From positions 59,275-123,274 of the forward strand of contig WTPW01000452.1 of the NCBI GenBank assembly GCA_009809945.1: a stretch of DNA of 64,000 nt, given 5' to 3'. Positions 23,291 to 34,188 of this stretch are shown piece after piece. The notes beneath the pieces are model-generated. The model saw nothing but the letters and a program-made list of their open reading frames with translations. It was not told where the DNA came from and did no database searches. Position 1 is the stretch's first letter. Each line of letters begins with the position of its first letter. The DNA is from Gigaspora margarita. Taxonomy: Eukaryota; Glomeromycota; Glomeromycetes; Diversisporales; Gigasporaceae. The translations under genes were made by a program, and so were the position numbers.

Positions 23291-25567
23291 ACAGATACAG
23301 GATGTAGGTGAGATTTTCTGGGTCACGTGAAAACCTGGCCTCTGATCACCTTCTGATTAAGATCGGGCAAATCCCCTTCCCAGTTACACAGAACATGTAT
23401 ATATGACCCCTTTTTTTTGTTTACATCTTTTAATTTTTTTTTGTGCCGTCAAAACTTTACTGCCTCTTTTCCCTCTTTTCGTCACTGGAGTCGTCGTTTA
23501 CTGGTGCTTCTTTGTGTCGCTAATGCCGTCGTCATTTACTGGTGCCTCTTTTCATCGCTGGTGCCATTGTTGTTTACTAGTGCCTCTTTTCGTCGCTCAT
23601 GCTGGTGCCTCTTTTCGTATACTTCTTTGGCCCTAGTGTAAATTCAGAAATCAAAACCTACAAAAAAAAAAAGTTAGTTCAAGGAGAGAAAAAAAAGAAA
23701 GAATATAATGTAAGAAAAAATACTTGTCTTCTTAAACTCGGCTTCCGTCTTATTGTTTACGTTTCGTCATACTTATTTATTTCTGTATTTGTTATATGGG
23801 TTAGATCGCAGGATTAGTGTAAGAAGTACTTGCGCGGTTTAGGGTTAGGGTTAGGGTTAGTGTTAGGGTTAGTGTAGTATTAGTATAGAAATAGTTTTAT
23901 TAGTATAGAAATGGTTTATGTAAAGAATTATGTAAAATAAATAATTTAAAATAAAATAATTTAACCGAATTAAAAGAAAAAAAAAATAATGCTTACCGTA
24001 TAGCGATTCAAGAAAAACTGCTAAAAAGAGCTTCCGAAGTATTTTTTATTCGAATGAAAAGAGTTTTTTTTTAACTTTTTCATCATTCTAGTACGTATAT
24101 GTAGGCTGCTTTATCTCGCGGTGTACGTACACTAATAATCAAAAAATAATAATTTAGAATAAATAAAAATAGAAACGAATTAAAAACTAAAAATTTAAAT
24201 ACCGGTAAATTAAAACATTAAAATAATTTAAGGAAAATTAAATAAAAAAAAATATAAAAATAATTTAATTTAATTAAAAAAAAAGAAAAAAAAAAGAATT
24301 AATCANNNNNNNNNNNNNNNNNNNNNNNNNNNNNNNNNNNNNNNNNNNNNNNNNNNNNNNNNNNNNNNNNNNNNNNNNNNNNNNNNNNNNNNNNNNNNNN
24401 NNNNNNNNNNNNNNNNNNNNNNNNNNNNNNNNNNNNNNNNNNNNNNNNNNNNNNNNNNNNNNNNNNNNNNNNNNNNNNNNNNNNNNNNNNNNNNNNNNNN
24501 NNNNNNNNNNNNNNNNNNNNNNNNNNNNNNNNNNNNNNNNNNNNNNNNNNNNNNNNNNNNNNNNNNNNNNNNNNNNNNNNNNNNNNNNNNNNNNNNNNNN
24601 NNNNNNNNNNNNNNNNNNNNNNNNNNNNNNNNNNNNNNNNNNNNNNNNNNNNNNNNNNNNNNNNNNNNNNNNNNNNNNNNNNNNNNNNNNNNNNNNNNNN
24701 NNNNNNNNNNNNNNNNNNNNNNNNNNNNNNNNNNNNNNNNNNNNNNNNNNNNNNNNNNNNNNNNNNNNNNNNNNNNNNNNNNNNNNNNNNNNNNNNNNNN
24801 NNNNNNNNNNNNNNNNNNNNNNNNNNNNNNNNNNNNNNNNNNNNNNNNNNNNNNNNNNNNNNNNNNNNNNNNNNNNNNNNNNNNNNNNNNNNNNNNNNNN
24901 NNNNNNNNNNNNNNNNNNNNNNNNNNNNNNNNNNNNNNNNNNNNNNNNNNNNNNNNNNNNNNNNNNNNNNNNNNNNNNNNNNNNNNNNNNNNNNNNNNNN
25001 NNNNNNNNNNNNNNNNNNNNNNNNNNNNNNNNNNNNNNNNNNNNNNNNNNNNNNNNNNNNNNNNNNNNNNNNNNNNNNNNNNNNNNNNNNNNNNNNNNNN
25101 NNNNNNNNNNNNNNNNNNNNNNNNNNNNNNNNNNNNNNNNNNNNNNNNNNAGTTTAAGAAGACAAGTATTTTTTCTTACATATATTCTTTCTTTTTTTTC
25201 TCGACATGAACTAATCTTTCTTTTTTTTTGTAGGTTTTATTTCCGAATCTACACTAGGGCCAAAGAAGTATTCGAAAAGAGGCACCGGCATGACAAAAAG
25301 AGGCACTAGTAAATGACAACGGCACCAGCAATGAAAAGAGGCACCAGTAAACGACGACGACGTTAGCTATGCAAAGAAGCACCACGACTCCAGTGACAAA
25401 AAGAGGCAGTAAAGTTTTGACGGCACAAAAAAAAATTTAAAAAAAAAGGGGTTGTATATATATGGTCTGTGTAACTGGGAAGGAGATTTGCCCCGATCTT
25501 AATCGGAAGGTGATCGGAGGCCAGGTTTTCACGTGACCCGGAAAATCTCACCTACATCCTGGTGCTC
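23291..25567. mobile_element. Large foldback element with ~430-base arms and an assembly gap
   Basis: A 12-base duplication tcagggatgatg flanks it (23279-23290, 25568-25579). The arms (23291-23745 and 25151-25567) are reverse copies with 'caggatgtaggtgagatttt', 'cacgtgaaaacctgg' and several 'gtgcctcttttcgtcg' units. The centre has a TTAGGG tract (23837-23873) and then unsequenced bases. Frames in the arms are mirrored on both sides and are not genes. The long duplication fits MULE-type foldbacks. Confidence 0.8.
24306..25150. other. Assembly gap (845 N)
   Basis: Run of N inside the foldback element. A long inverted repeat is a likely reason for the assembly failure; the true length may differ. 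Confidence 0.99.
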
Positions 25568-26079
25568 TCAGGGATGATGCTGAAATCAGATGATGCTGAA
25601 ATCCATATGATCGCTGTATCATCAGATTTCCTAAAATTTCTAAAAATTGTGTAAATAATCTATTTACACTTCAATCTACACTACATCGAATGCTATAACT
25701 AGTCAGTATTCCTATATGTATTCTTGATATCTATATATAAAAGACCTTTAACTGTATCAAAAGGTGACCCTAACTCTAACCCTAACCACGAAGCAAAAAG
25801 CATCTATAAAAGCACTAACAAAAAAATTGCCTCGTGCTTAGAGTTAGGGTTAGGGTCACTGTTTTGATACAGTTAGAAGGTCTTTTATATATAGATATCA
25901 AAGATGCAATTTTTGCAGCATTGAATTAATCCCACTCTAACTGATCCTATTCGATTGTTTTGATTACATAGTGTAGATTGATTGTTTATATGATTTTTAG
26001 AAATTTTAGAAAATCTGATGATACGGTAATTATGTGGATTTCAGTGTTATCCAATTTTAGCATCATCCCTGACATTTAT

Positions 26080-26321
26080 TAAAGAGGGCTGTAATAGCTT
26101 GGATAAAAGAAAATTCTGTATGCTTAATCATTTCATAACTAATTTCAGATATTCCACAGACCTTGTTATTAGGGAGATGGCAAAGTGTAGTAGAAACTTC
26201 ATCTAATGTAAATTTTTCTAAAATGTTGTTGTACCAATCAATATTAATGTTAGATTTAGAGTTATATTCAGCTTTTCAATAAATATTATAAAGGTCATAG
26301 TCAATATTACAAGTATAGGTC
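26080..26321 (-). pseudogene. LINE reverse transcriptase, N-terminal fragment
   Basis: On the minus strand, about 26190-26095 reads 'LPNNKVCGISEISYEMIKH', clearly the LPNGKAPGPSGISYEMIKH block that opens LINE reverse transcriptases in this lineage. The fragment is bounded on the left by the nested MITE (23278-26072) and on the right by the hAT-like element (26330-28768). Confidence 0.8.
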
Positions 26322-26538
26322 TATTGATCTAGAGGTCTTACTTGTTCAAAAAATAAGGTTTCAGATATTCATTTGGTCAATCTTTTTAATATTCGAATAT
26401 TTATTCAAAAATTTTGAAAATATTCAATAAATATTCACTAAATATTTATTGAATATTAAAAAAATAGTACTAAATGTTAAAAAATCCAATATTTATACAT
26501 AAAATATAAAGTAGTATAACTCAAAAACAATAATTTTA

Positions 26539-27396
26539 GAGTGTGGTGATCTAGAGAAGTTGGTAAGTTGTCACTACCAAGTGACAGGTCTAGGGTTCAA
26601 ATCCTACTAGCGATGCATTGGAAATTAGATCTGTGTTCCTATAACTGTTTTTGTCAATCAGTTCCTTGGTACACCATCTTGAATGAGAGCTATTGGGTGC
26701 ACAAAATCTAAGAAACTAGAAAAATGGTATAGCAAAGATCTTCAACAGTACTACCAAAACCAGAATATCAGAAACTGGAGCCAGAGAATTGGATGACAAG
26801 ATCCTTGAGGAGTGGGTCCACCAACCTGGCCACTAGAGTTGCACCAGAGAAAAAGGATCTATGTTTCAGCAGTAGGTACCAAGGGAAGAATGCCATATCG
26901 ACCCTTTTGGGCTAACTAGTTTGGAAGATTGTAGATCTGGTGTAAGGGCTGGTAGGATAGTGATTGTGAGTGCTGGGATCAGAGTGAACCTTGCAAGGGC
27001 TAAAGTAGGTAGCATAAGTTACTGAAGCATAGATAATACCTGTGTGGGACAGGAACTGCGTTACTAAGTGTTTCGTGAGGATAAACTCATCCTAAGGAGA
27101 TTTCGCAATACATCTGGGACTGGCCTTAACTGACTTATATAATGGAGGACTCTACCAGTGATAAAAGGAGGACTGGCAAGGGAGTGGGGACCAGAGGTAA
27201 CCATCTAGTTGGGTTACAGATGTAGCAACTAGTGTAGAACCTTCGGGCAGGCTACTTAAATTAGACAACCAAAAGTTGTACATGTGGCTAGTTGTACTCT
27301 CATCTTTGTAACAAATGTTAGGGCGCCCCTGGAGGTGCCAAAGTCTGATTACTTGAATAAAAGCCTTTTCCCATGGTGGAAACTTTGACACAAAAA
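26539..27396 (+). mobile_element. Large tRNA-headed SINE-like retroposon, copy A (~860 bases)
   Basis: Flanked by aaaaacaataatttta (26523-26538 and ending at 27412), a target-primed type duplication, with an A tail at the 3' end. The head resembles a tRNA gene: A-box-like TGGTGATCTAG and B-box GGTTCAAATCC spaced as in Pol III promoters. The body matches copy B (43793-44779) throughout, with several segments missing. The ~80-codon frame on the minus strand is not conserved in B. Confidence 0.8.
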
Positions 27397-27479
27397 AAAA
27401 ACAATAATTTTAACAAAAATCTCTTAAAAGATTTGTTGTCTAAATCCAAAGCTACAATTTTATTGAAGTAGATATTTAT

Positions 27480-28455
27480 TTAATTTAGGGAATTGATATT
27501 TTCAATGTAGTTACACAAGATTTCTATTTTTAGAATTAATATAATATATTATAAAATTATATTCTAACTTTATCTTTAACTCTAACTCTAACCCTAACCC
27601 TAAAACTAATAAGTAAATTTTCTTTGGCATCTAATTAAAGTTGTAGAGCTCATTTTTCTGATTTTAATGGTAGTTAAATCATCAAAATCGGCCTAGTGGA
27701 TCCCAGATACTTGGGATCAAAGAAGAGAACATAAAGATCAGCAAATTCACTATTATACAAACTATTCATTTTCTTTACATACAGTTTGAAACATTTTTTT
27801 ATCATAGTGAAAAATTTTACTAAAAAAATAATAAAACTTGTCTTAAGAAGCTAGCATTTTTTTGAAAAAATAATAACTTTACTTAAAAGCCAAAAGTCAA
27901 TTGTGATAATAAAATTCTGCACAAATCATGATCTTTCGTTAATAGCTTTTTTCTAACTTATATTTGTTTTTCTTTACATATATTTTGAAATGTATTTTTA
28001 TTGTAATAAAAAATTTTACTAAGAAAATAAAAAATGTATTTTAAGAAACTAGCATTTTTTTGAGTCAAAGAATAACTTTATTTAAGAGCCCAAAGACAAT
28101 TATTATAAAAAAATTCTGCACAAATTATGATTTTACATTTGATAGCCTTTTCTAGCTTTGTGTAATAGTAAATTTGCTGATCCTTATGTTCTCTTCTTTG
28201 ATCCCAAGTATCATGGGATTCACCAGGCTAATTTTAATGATTTAACTACCATTAGAATCAGAGAAATGAGCTCTACAACTTTCAATTAGAAGCCAAAGAA
28301 GGTTTACTTATTATTTTTTAGGGTTAGAGTTAGGGTTAGGATCAAAGTTAGAAATAGAATTAGATATATTATTTTAATTCTAAAAATAGAAAATCTTGTA
28401 TAACCATAGTGGAAATAGCAAAATACTATGGTGGAAATAGCAATTCCCTTAATTA
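27480..28455. mobile_element. Foldback element with TTAGGG-bearing arms (~975 bases)
   Basis: Arms 27480-27760 and 28175-28455 are inverted copies sharing 'ctatttttagaattaa', a TTAGGG/CCCTAA tract (27575-27605, 28318-28340), 'gttgtagagctcattt' and 'gggatcaaagaagagaacat'. Between them are two diverged copies of a module with 'aaattctgcacaaat'. The 'gttgtagagctc...taaatcatc' part relates to the 2230-2860 modules. Confidence 0.7.
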
Positions 28456-29403
28456 TAATTATAAAGGTTATAATATTTTAAAGTTTATATAGTATATATT
28501 CAAAAATTTGGTATTTAATATATAAAAAAATTAGTTATATATATTTTTTTAACTAATTAGAATTCATTATACAAAATTAGCCAATCATATTTGATTATTA
28601 ATATTAAAATTTGTACTTTTAATATATATATATTCAATGAATATTCAATGAATATATTTAGTTAAATTTTTAAATATTCAAATATTCATTTGGTGAACAT
28701 TTTATATATTCAAATATTCAAACATTCAATGAATATTTGAATATAACATTCATCAGATCAGACCTCTACATTGATCAAAATGGTTACAAATATGGTTCTT
28801 AATAGTATGAGATTCTGTAATAGTGCTTGTATCTGTATTAATATTATTGAATTTAACTGGATCTTTATAGCGATTAAGAATACTATTAATCATTGAAGTT
28901 GGGTTGTAGCAAGTTTGTTGCATCTTTTAGAAATAGCATTATTAATTTGTTGTCTTATTTTTTTAGTATTTTCAATATTATGAGCATGAAATAATGCTTT
29001 CTATTCAAGATTTGTAATAGATATCCAGTTTGGTAATAGGTTATGTATAGTTGGTAATAATAGGATATTAACTTGGTGTTGAGTATTAATATATTTAATG
29101 TTTTGGTTGAGGTGTAATGGAATAGAAGTTTGATTTTGATTACAATCTTGATTTGTCTAATAATATTGCTAAGTTTTTTGAGATTGTAGTAAAGTTTAGT
29201 TGCTTTGAATAAGAAATTGCGTTGAAAGTTGTGAACTTTAAATTTTTTGTAGAAAATTTGTTGAAGTGCAGCATTAATTATACTTGTTTAAATTTTGTAA
29301 CAAGTTGTTTCAAGTGATTCTGTAGTATTTGCTGATAGTGGAGTATGGTTTAGAATCAAATTTTGGGTTACTTGATCTGAAAAATTTTGCTATTGTTCAG
29401 AAT

Positions 29404-30609
29404 TCATAGACTTGTAGTCAAAGACTTTTCTATAAGTTTTGGTACTATATCTTCTGGTTTTAAAAAGAGCATATGGAAATAACCATCTTGATATAAAATA
29501 ATATGATCACTATTAGTACTTGTATTAGATTGATCAGTTTCAAATTTAAAAAGATATCTTAGAATAGGATTATGCACCCAAATATAATCAATAGTGCTGT
29601 AGTATCTGCTACTTTGCCAAGTTGGTAAGGATAATTGTGTATGTTTTGCAAGATTATACATGTTATTAAACTAAAGAAATTGGAGTAATTTGTATTTAAT
29701 TGCTGATGATATATTATTTTGAGATATATTAAAGTCTCCTATAATAATTGGTTGGATATTATTGTTAAGAAATTGGTTTATTCATTGAATAACATTATTT
29801 TGTATATTAAGACTAAGTTGTAAATTATCTGAAGATAAGCAAACTGATATAATTCTAAATTTAAAGTCATATTTAAAGGCAAGAATATTATGAATGTGTG
29901 GTTTAAGTATGTTAGAAATCATAATTGCAGTGCCTGCTTTGAAGCTATCAGTACTTGCCCAAAAATATGAGAATTGTGAAGATTTAATAAAGTAGATAGA
30001 GGAGATATTAGAAGATATTTTAGTCTCAGTAATGCAACTAATCTGAATATCATGTGAGAGACAATAATGTTCCCACATTAGCCTTTTGAGATTATTGTTA
30101 TATCCTTGAACATTATGAGGAGAAATCTGATCTTGAACTCGCTCTAAGTTAGAATTACTACTTGTAGATATGGCTCTTGGTATTAAATAACTTGATTTGA
30201 GTAGAACGTTATTAAAAAGACTAAAATCCTCAAAAGGTACAAAGAAGTGATTAGGTAGAAGATGTTCATGTAGTAAATAAATATGTGCTTCTAGAAAATA
30301 ATAATTAATTCTGCTATATTTAATAGAGATTCTGATATACTGTTGTGAATAGAACATTGGATATTCATCTTGTAAATAGGTTAAAAAGGAGCCAACAGTT
30401 TGTGGTGAAGGTAAAGATTGTAATTTGTGATAGTATAAGAATTTGTTGTAGCATGTTGATGCCTCATAAATCTCTGATAAATTTGGATAGAAATTGGTGT
30501 TTGTTTCTTCTATAGTATTAGTATGTATAGTTGATATATTGAGGTTGTTGTCAGATTTATCTGGTAACAATTCATATTTATACCAGGAACAGAATGCAAC
30601 AAAGTGCAT
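29404..30609 (-). pseudogene. LINE ORF2 N-terminus and endonuclease domain
   Basis: An open frame of 275 codons starts at 30609 (MHFVAFCSWYKYELLP). Its second half reads NVQGYNNNLKRLMWEHY and SCITETKIS, the first strand and the catalytic Glu of the apurinic-type endonuclease. After a stop at 29782 the reading continues with IIIGDFN (metal-binding Asp-x-Asn, near 29720) and then 29661-29404 gives STIDYIWVHN and TNSDH, the final catalytic Asp-His. All expected motifs of the nuclease are therefore present, in two overlapping pieces separated by a stop around 29665. In life this enzyme nicks the target DNA to prime reverse transcription. Confidence 0.85.
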
Positions 30610-32505
30610 AGTAATCTGAAGAGTGAAATGATGTAAACAAATATGGTTCTTTGATTGGTTATATTTTTATATGACATTGTGTAATGTGATGTTTCAAATT
30701 TGCATTTTATATTAAACCAGTTTGATATAACTTTTTTGCATATTTACATGCTATTCATGCATGATTGTCCATACAAAAAGGACTATTTAAGTATTTCAAG
30801 TTTACATTTCATGCCTTTGAGTTACTGATTATTGCAGTAAGGATTGATGTTTAAGTGATTCCAGTATGTGATTATAGTAATAATTTTTTATGTGTCCATT
30901 GTTTATTATCATGCTTCTTGATTTAGTTGTTAACATTTGTTGCTTGTTTTTACTTTTTTACTTAGGATTCCTTTTGGATTATTGATCGTGTATCAAGTTA
31001 CTTGATGTTTACCAGGAACAGAGTGCAACGTAGTGCATAGTTATCTGAAAAATGAAATGATATGAACAAATATGGTTCTTTGATTGGTTATATTTTACAT
31101 GACATTGCATTTTATATTAATCCAGTTTGATATAGCTTTTCTATATACATATGTGCTATTTGTGCATGATTACTCCAGACTATTTTAAGTAAGTATTTCA
31201 AGTTTATGCTTCATGCCTTTAAGTTACTGTTTATTACAGTAAGGATTGATGTTTAAGGAATTCTATAATATTACGGTATGTGTTTACAGTATTGATTTTT
31301 TATATGTACATTGCTTATCTATTGTATCTTGATTCCCCGAAAGCTATTTACCTGCCAGCTCATTTTACCGACCCCATATCCCGACAGAATGTTTTGCCTA
31401 CAGCATTTTTTGTTGACAGAATCTTTCCTCGACATACCATGTTTTTGACCTCCCCTTTCCTTGACAGGACATATTTTCGAAAAGACATTTTACTGACATG
31501 ATGTATTTCAGAAAGAACATTTTTCTGACATGACATGTTTCCGACATCTTTTTCTGACAAGATCTTTCCCCGATTAGAATTTCGTTTAAATAGTTAGAGT
31601 GATATATTCATGTTCATCACATCACATGATTAAGCACTCGGCCTAAATTAGGGTTAGGGTTGGGGTTAGATTAGGGTTAGGTGATAGTATAATTTAGGCT
31701 GAGTTGATAGTGCTAGTAAACAAATGAAGTAGTTGCATGATTTCACGTGATGTGATGATCACTGGGTTTATCGTTCTTGTCAGAAAAAGTGCATTCAATA
31801 AAACTTAGTGTCAGAGAAAAGTCAAATTAGAAATATGTCATGTCAGATAAATGTCTTGTCGAAAATATGAGATTTCTAGGAAAGGGGATGTTGAAAACAT
31901 GGTATGTCGAGGAAAGATTCTGTCAACAAAAAGTGCTGTAGGTGAAACATTCTGTCAGGGATATGGGGTCGGTAAAATGAGCTGGCGGGTAACTAACTTT
32001 TGGGGAATCATACCAGAAACTGCTTATCATCATGCTTTCTTGATTTATGTGTTAACATTGTAGCTTGTTTTTACTTGTTTTACTCAGAATTCCATTTGGA
32101 TTATTGATTGTGTATTTAGTCACTTAAGATTTTTTTATTTTATATTGGAACCGAATTTATATTTTCTGAACTTAATTTGAAATTGTATTAATATGGGGCT
32201 TGTATTTTATAGCATTTTACAATTAGTACTATTGATTGGATGGTCGTTTCCTTGTGCCATGCATATTGACCTTTAAGTTACTGTTTATCATAGTAGGGAT
32301 TGATGTTTAAAGGATTCTATAATATTGCAGTATGTGTTCACAGTATTAAATATTTTATGTGTACATTGACTTGATTGTTATCATCGTGCTTTCTTGATTT
32401 AGTGTATTTATGTGTTAATCTTAAAGCTAGTTTTTACTTGTTTTACTTGGGATTCTATTTAGATTATCGATTGTGTATCAGTCACTTAAAATTTTTTTAA
32501 ACTTG
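30573..32505 (-). repeat. Tandem ~420-base monomers upstream of the LINE
   Basis: Two complete copies (motif ACCAGGAACAGA at 30592 and 31011) and a partial third (about 32275-32505) share 'ggttctttgattggttatat', 'gttactg', 'aaggattgatgtttaa' and 'atcatgctttcttgattta'. The second is split by the 31320-32020 insertion. On the minus strand each full copy ends in the sequence that starts the LINE reading frame (ATGCACT..GTTGCA). They look like a monomeric 5' untranslated promoter, as in some mammalian L1s; that role is inferred. Confidence 0.7.
31320..32020. mobile_element. CCGACA-rich foldback element, second family member (701 bases)
   Basis: 8-base duplication tgcttatc (31312-31319, 32021-32028). 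The arms share 'gattcccc', 'gccagctcattttaccgac' and 'ccatatccc(t)gacagaatg' and are built of 'ttctgacatg'-like units. The loop has a TTAGGG tract (31647-31681). Layout equals that of 5521-6443 with much-diverged units. The frames within are palindrome shadows. Confidence 0.75.
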
Positions 32506-32574
32506 ATTCAAAATTTTATTAATATGGTGCTTGTTTTTATAATGTTTTACTATTAGTAATATGATTATTGTTTA

Positions 32575-33149
32575 TAGTATTACAAGCTGATTAAATTTTT
32601 ATGGCTAGGCTAAGCTGTTAAATTTTTAATGGCTTAGTGGCTTAGCTGATAGTATAGTGCTAATCCAAAAATATAAGTCTGTAGTATGTTAAACATTCTC
32701 TACATACTTAACATTAAAAGTTGGTTCTACAACTAAAATTTATAATGAAAAGTTTTCCTTAAAATAAAGGTACCCAATAAAGATAAATTAATAGTTCATC
32801 GAATAATGAAACTATTAGCTGACTATTAGCTGATATGATTGGCTTAGACTATCTTCAGTACTTGCAAAATCAATAATTAATTTAAATAATTATAATTTAT
32901 TGCTTTTGTTATGTTCTGAGCTAAGATATAGATCGATCCATTGTGAATAAATCTGAAAATTAATACATGTTTCTAAGTTGAGAAAATCTTGTATAATTAA
33001 AGAAAACCTATATTTATTCAAATTTTAGTTATACTATAAAATTTAGGAATTGGTATTATTAGCTATTATTAGTTGGCTAGGCAAACTATCAGCTGGCTAA
33101 ATGGCTAAGCTGCCAGCTAAGCGGCTAGCTTAATTGGCTTGGAATACTA
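32575..33149. mobile_element. hAT-like MITE, TAGTATTACAAGC ends (575 bases)
   Basis: Perfect 8-base duplication attgttta (32567-32574, 33150-33157). Ends TAGTATTACAAGC and, inverted, TAGTATTCCAAGC. Subterminal regions carry multiple 'ggcttagctg' words; the centre is plain AT-rich. Confidence 0.88.
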
Positions 33150-33157
33150 ATTGTTTA

Positions 33158-34185
33158 TGTTGTTCGCTAGCAATATAAAATTGTGCAGGTTTATATAATT
33201 GTTTTAACACTTACAATTGTTGCATGCTTAGTTTATTAGTTTTTTGCAGATATCGGGCATTAATGTTAATGCTTTTAGATATAATGAATTTAGATTTTAA
33301 TTAGTTATCATGAATAGTTTAGAATTATAATCTCATTATATTTAAATTTAGTGATTGTTTCGTGCTATAACTTTAGTATTCATCACTATAAAATCATTCA
33401 TTGAAGTTGTATTTGTTAATTGTTACCTTTAACATCTTATTACCCTTAAAAACTATTATAATTGTACTTGCATTACATAACCTTAAAATTAATAGCTTAT
33501 CGACACCCTCCCTACATTGTTTTATAAACTAACACTTTAAATTGATCGCAAAATTAATCAGACTAAATTAAGTAATATCCTAACTCAGGTCCAAGTAATT
33601 CAAGATCTTATGTAACTTGCTTAATCCCATGACAAAAGGAATTTGTAGTTCCCAGATTTATTATTATTATATTAATCACTTGTTTGTTTTGTTATCATGC
33701 ATAAAAATAAAGAAACTGGCTATATGTGCGTTGTAATTACCAGTTGGGTATAAATAATTTATGTCTCGTAAATAATGGTGTTAACAAATATTTACATAAA
33801 CTTCAGTATAGATACACAAGCTCACTAATGTTCGTTGCATTATTGATTTTGATATGTTCTTTATTAGGCTGTGCAAAAGTAAATTTTTCATTTTGCATTA
33901 CAAGGATTTCAAAATTTAGGATGGATGGACAGTTTTTTTATTTATTTATTTTATTTTTTTTTTTTAGTTTATTGCAAATAAATAATGCCCATATTTAAGT
34001 TATACAAGATTAATTTTTATATGCCAACTTTGTACTATACACATATAAACTAAGATATATATAATTTATTAATTAGTATTAACAAACTGTTAAATATTTC
34101 ATTTTTTAAAACTTCTAATATGATCTATTAATTCTTCTGTTCCTGGTTTTGCATGACAATATTACGCAGCTACCTTATTGTATAT
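33158..34185. other. AT-rich intergenic DNA, no gene seen
   Basis: The plus-strand frame at 33726-33998 is partly T-rich low complexity and overlaps a fragment of the 'aatttttcattttgca' repeat near 33880. It is not believed to be a gene. Confidence 0.5.
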
Positions 34186-34188
34186 CTC

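Larger units (their letters stand above)
23278..26072. mobile_element. hAT-like MITE, TCAGGGATGATG ends, with a nested foldback
   Basis: Direct repeat catttatt at 23270-23277 and 26073-26080. The MITE proper is the first dozen bases plus 25568-26072: inverted arms of ~230 bases with TCAGGGATGATG at the tips, 'atcatcagattt' and 'atagatatca'. Each arm has a short TTAGGG tract near the loop (25767-25788, 25839-25857). The left tip was later cut by the large foldback 23291-25567. Confidence 0.8.
26330..28768. mobile_element. hAT-like element, TAGAGGTCT ends, carrying two nested insertions
   Basis: An 8-base duplication with one difference flanks it: tattgatc (26322-26329) and cattgatc (28769-28776). 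Ends TAGAGGTCTTACTTGTTC and, inverted, TAGAGGTCTGATCTGATG. Its own body is rich in 'gaatattt' and 'aatattcaa' words. It carries a SINE-like retroposon (26539-27396) and a foldback (27480-28455). It separates the LINE endonuclease from the RT. Confidence 0.82.
18060..30612 (-). mobile_element. Non-LTR retrotransposon (LINE: APE endonuclease, RT, RNase H), heavily interrupted
   Basis: One minus-strand LINE runs from an ATG at 30609 to about 18065. Domain order is N-terminal region, apurinic-type endonuclease (29404-30400), reverse transcriptase pieces (26080-26320 and 22546-23275), connection (20676-22260) and RNase H (about 18970-19265). Later insertions cut it at 19266-20667, ~21024-21275, 21279-21533, ~22262-22545, 23017-23165, 23278-26072 and 26330-28768. 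Subtracting these leaves roughly 5 kb, a normal length for such an ORF. It is dead: there are many in-frame stops and shifts, and I could not find the YxDD motif of the polymerase. Endonuclease plus RNase H resembles Tad/I-type LINEs; the exact clade is uncertain. Confidence 0.85.

Noticed and set aside
23087-23817. Overlapping 72-77 codon hydrophobic frames
   Set aside because: Fall mostly in the arm of a large foldback; the opposite arm carries the shadow frame.
14701-28340. Chromosome end or telomere junction
   Set aside because: TTAGGG tracts are short, interrupted and embedded in elements on both strands, with ordinary sequence on each side.
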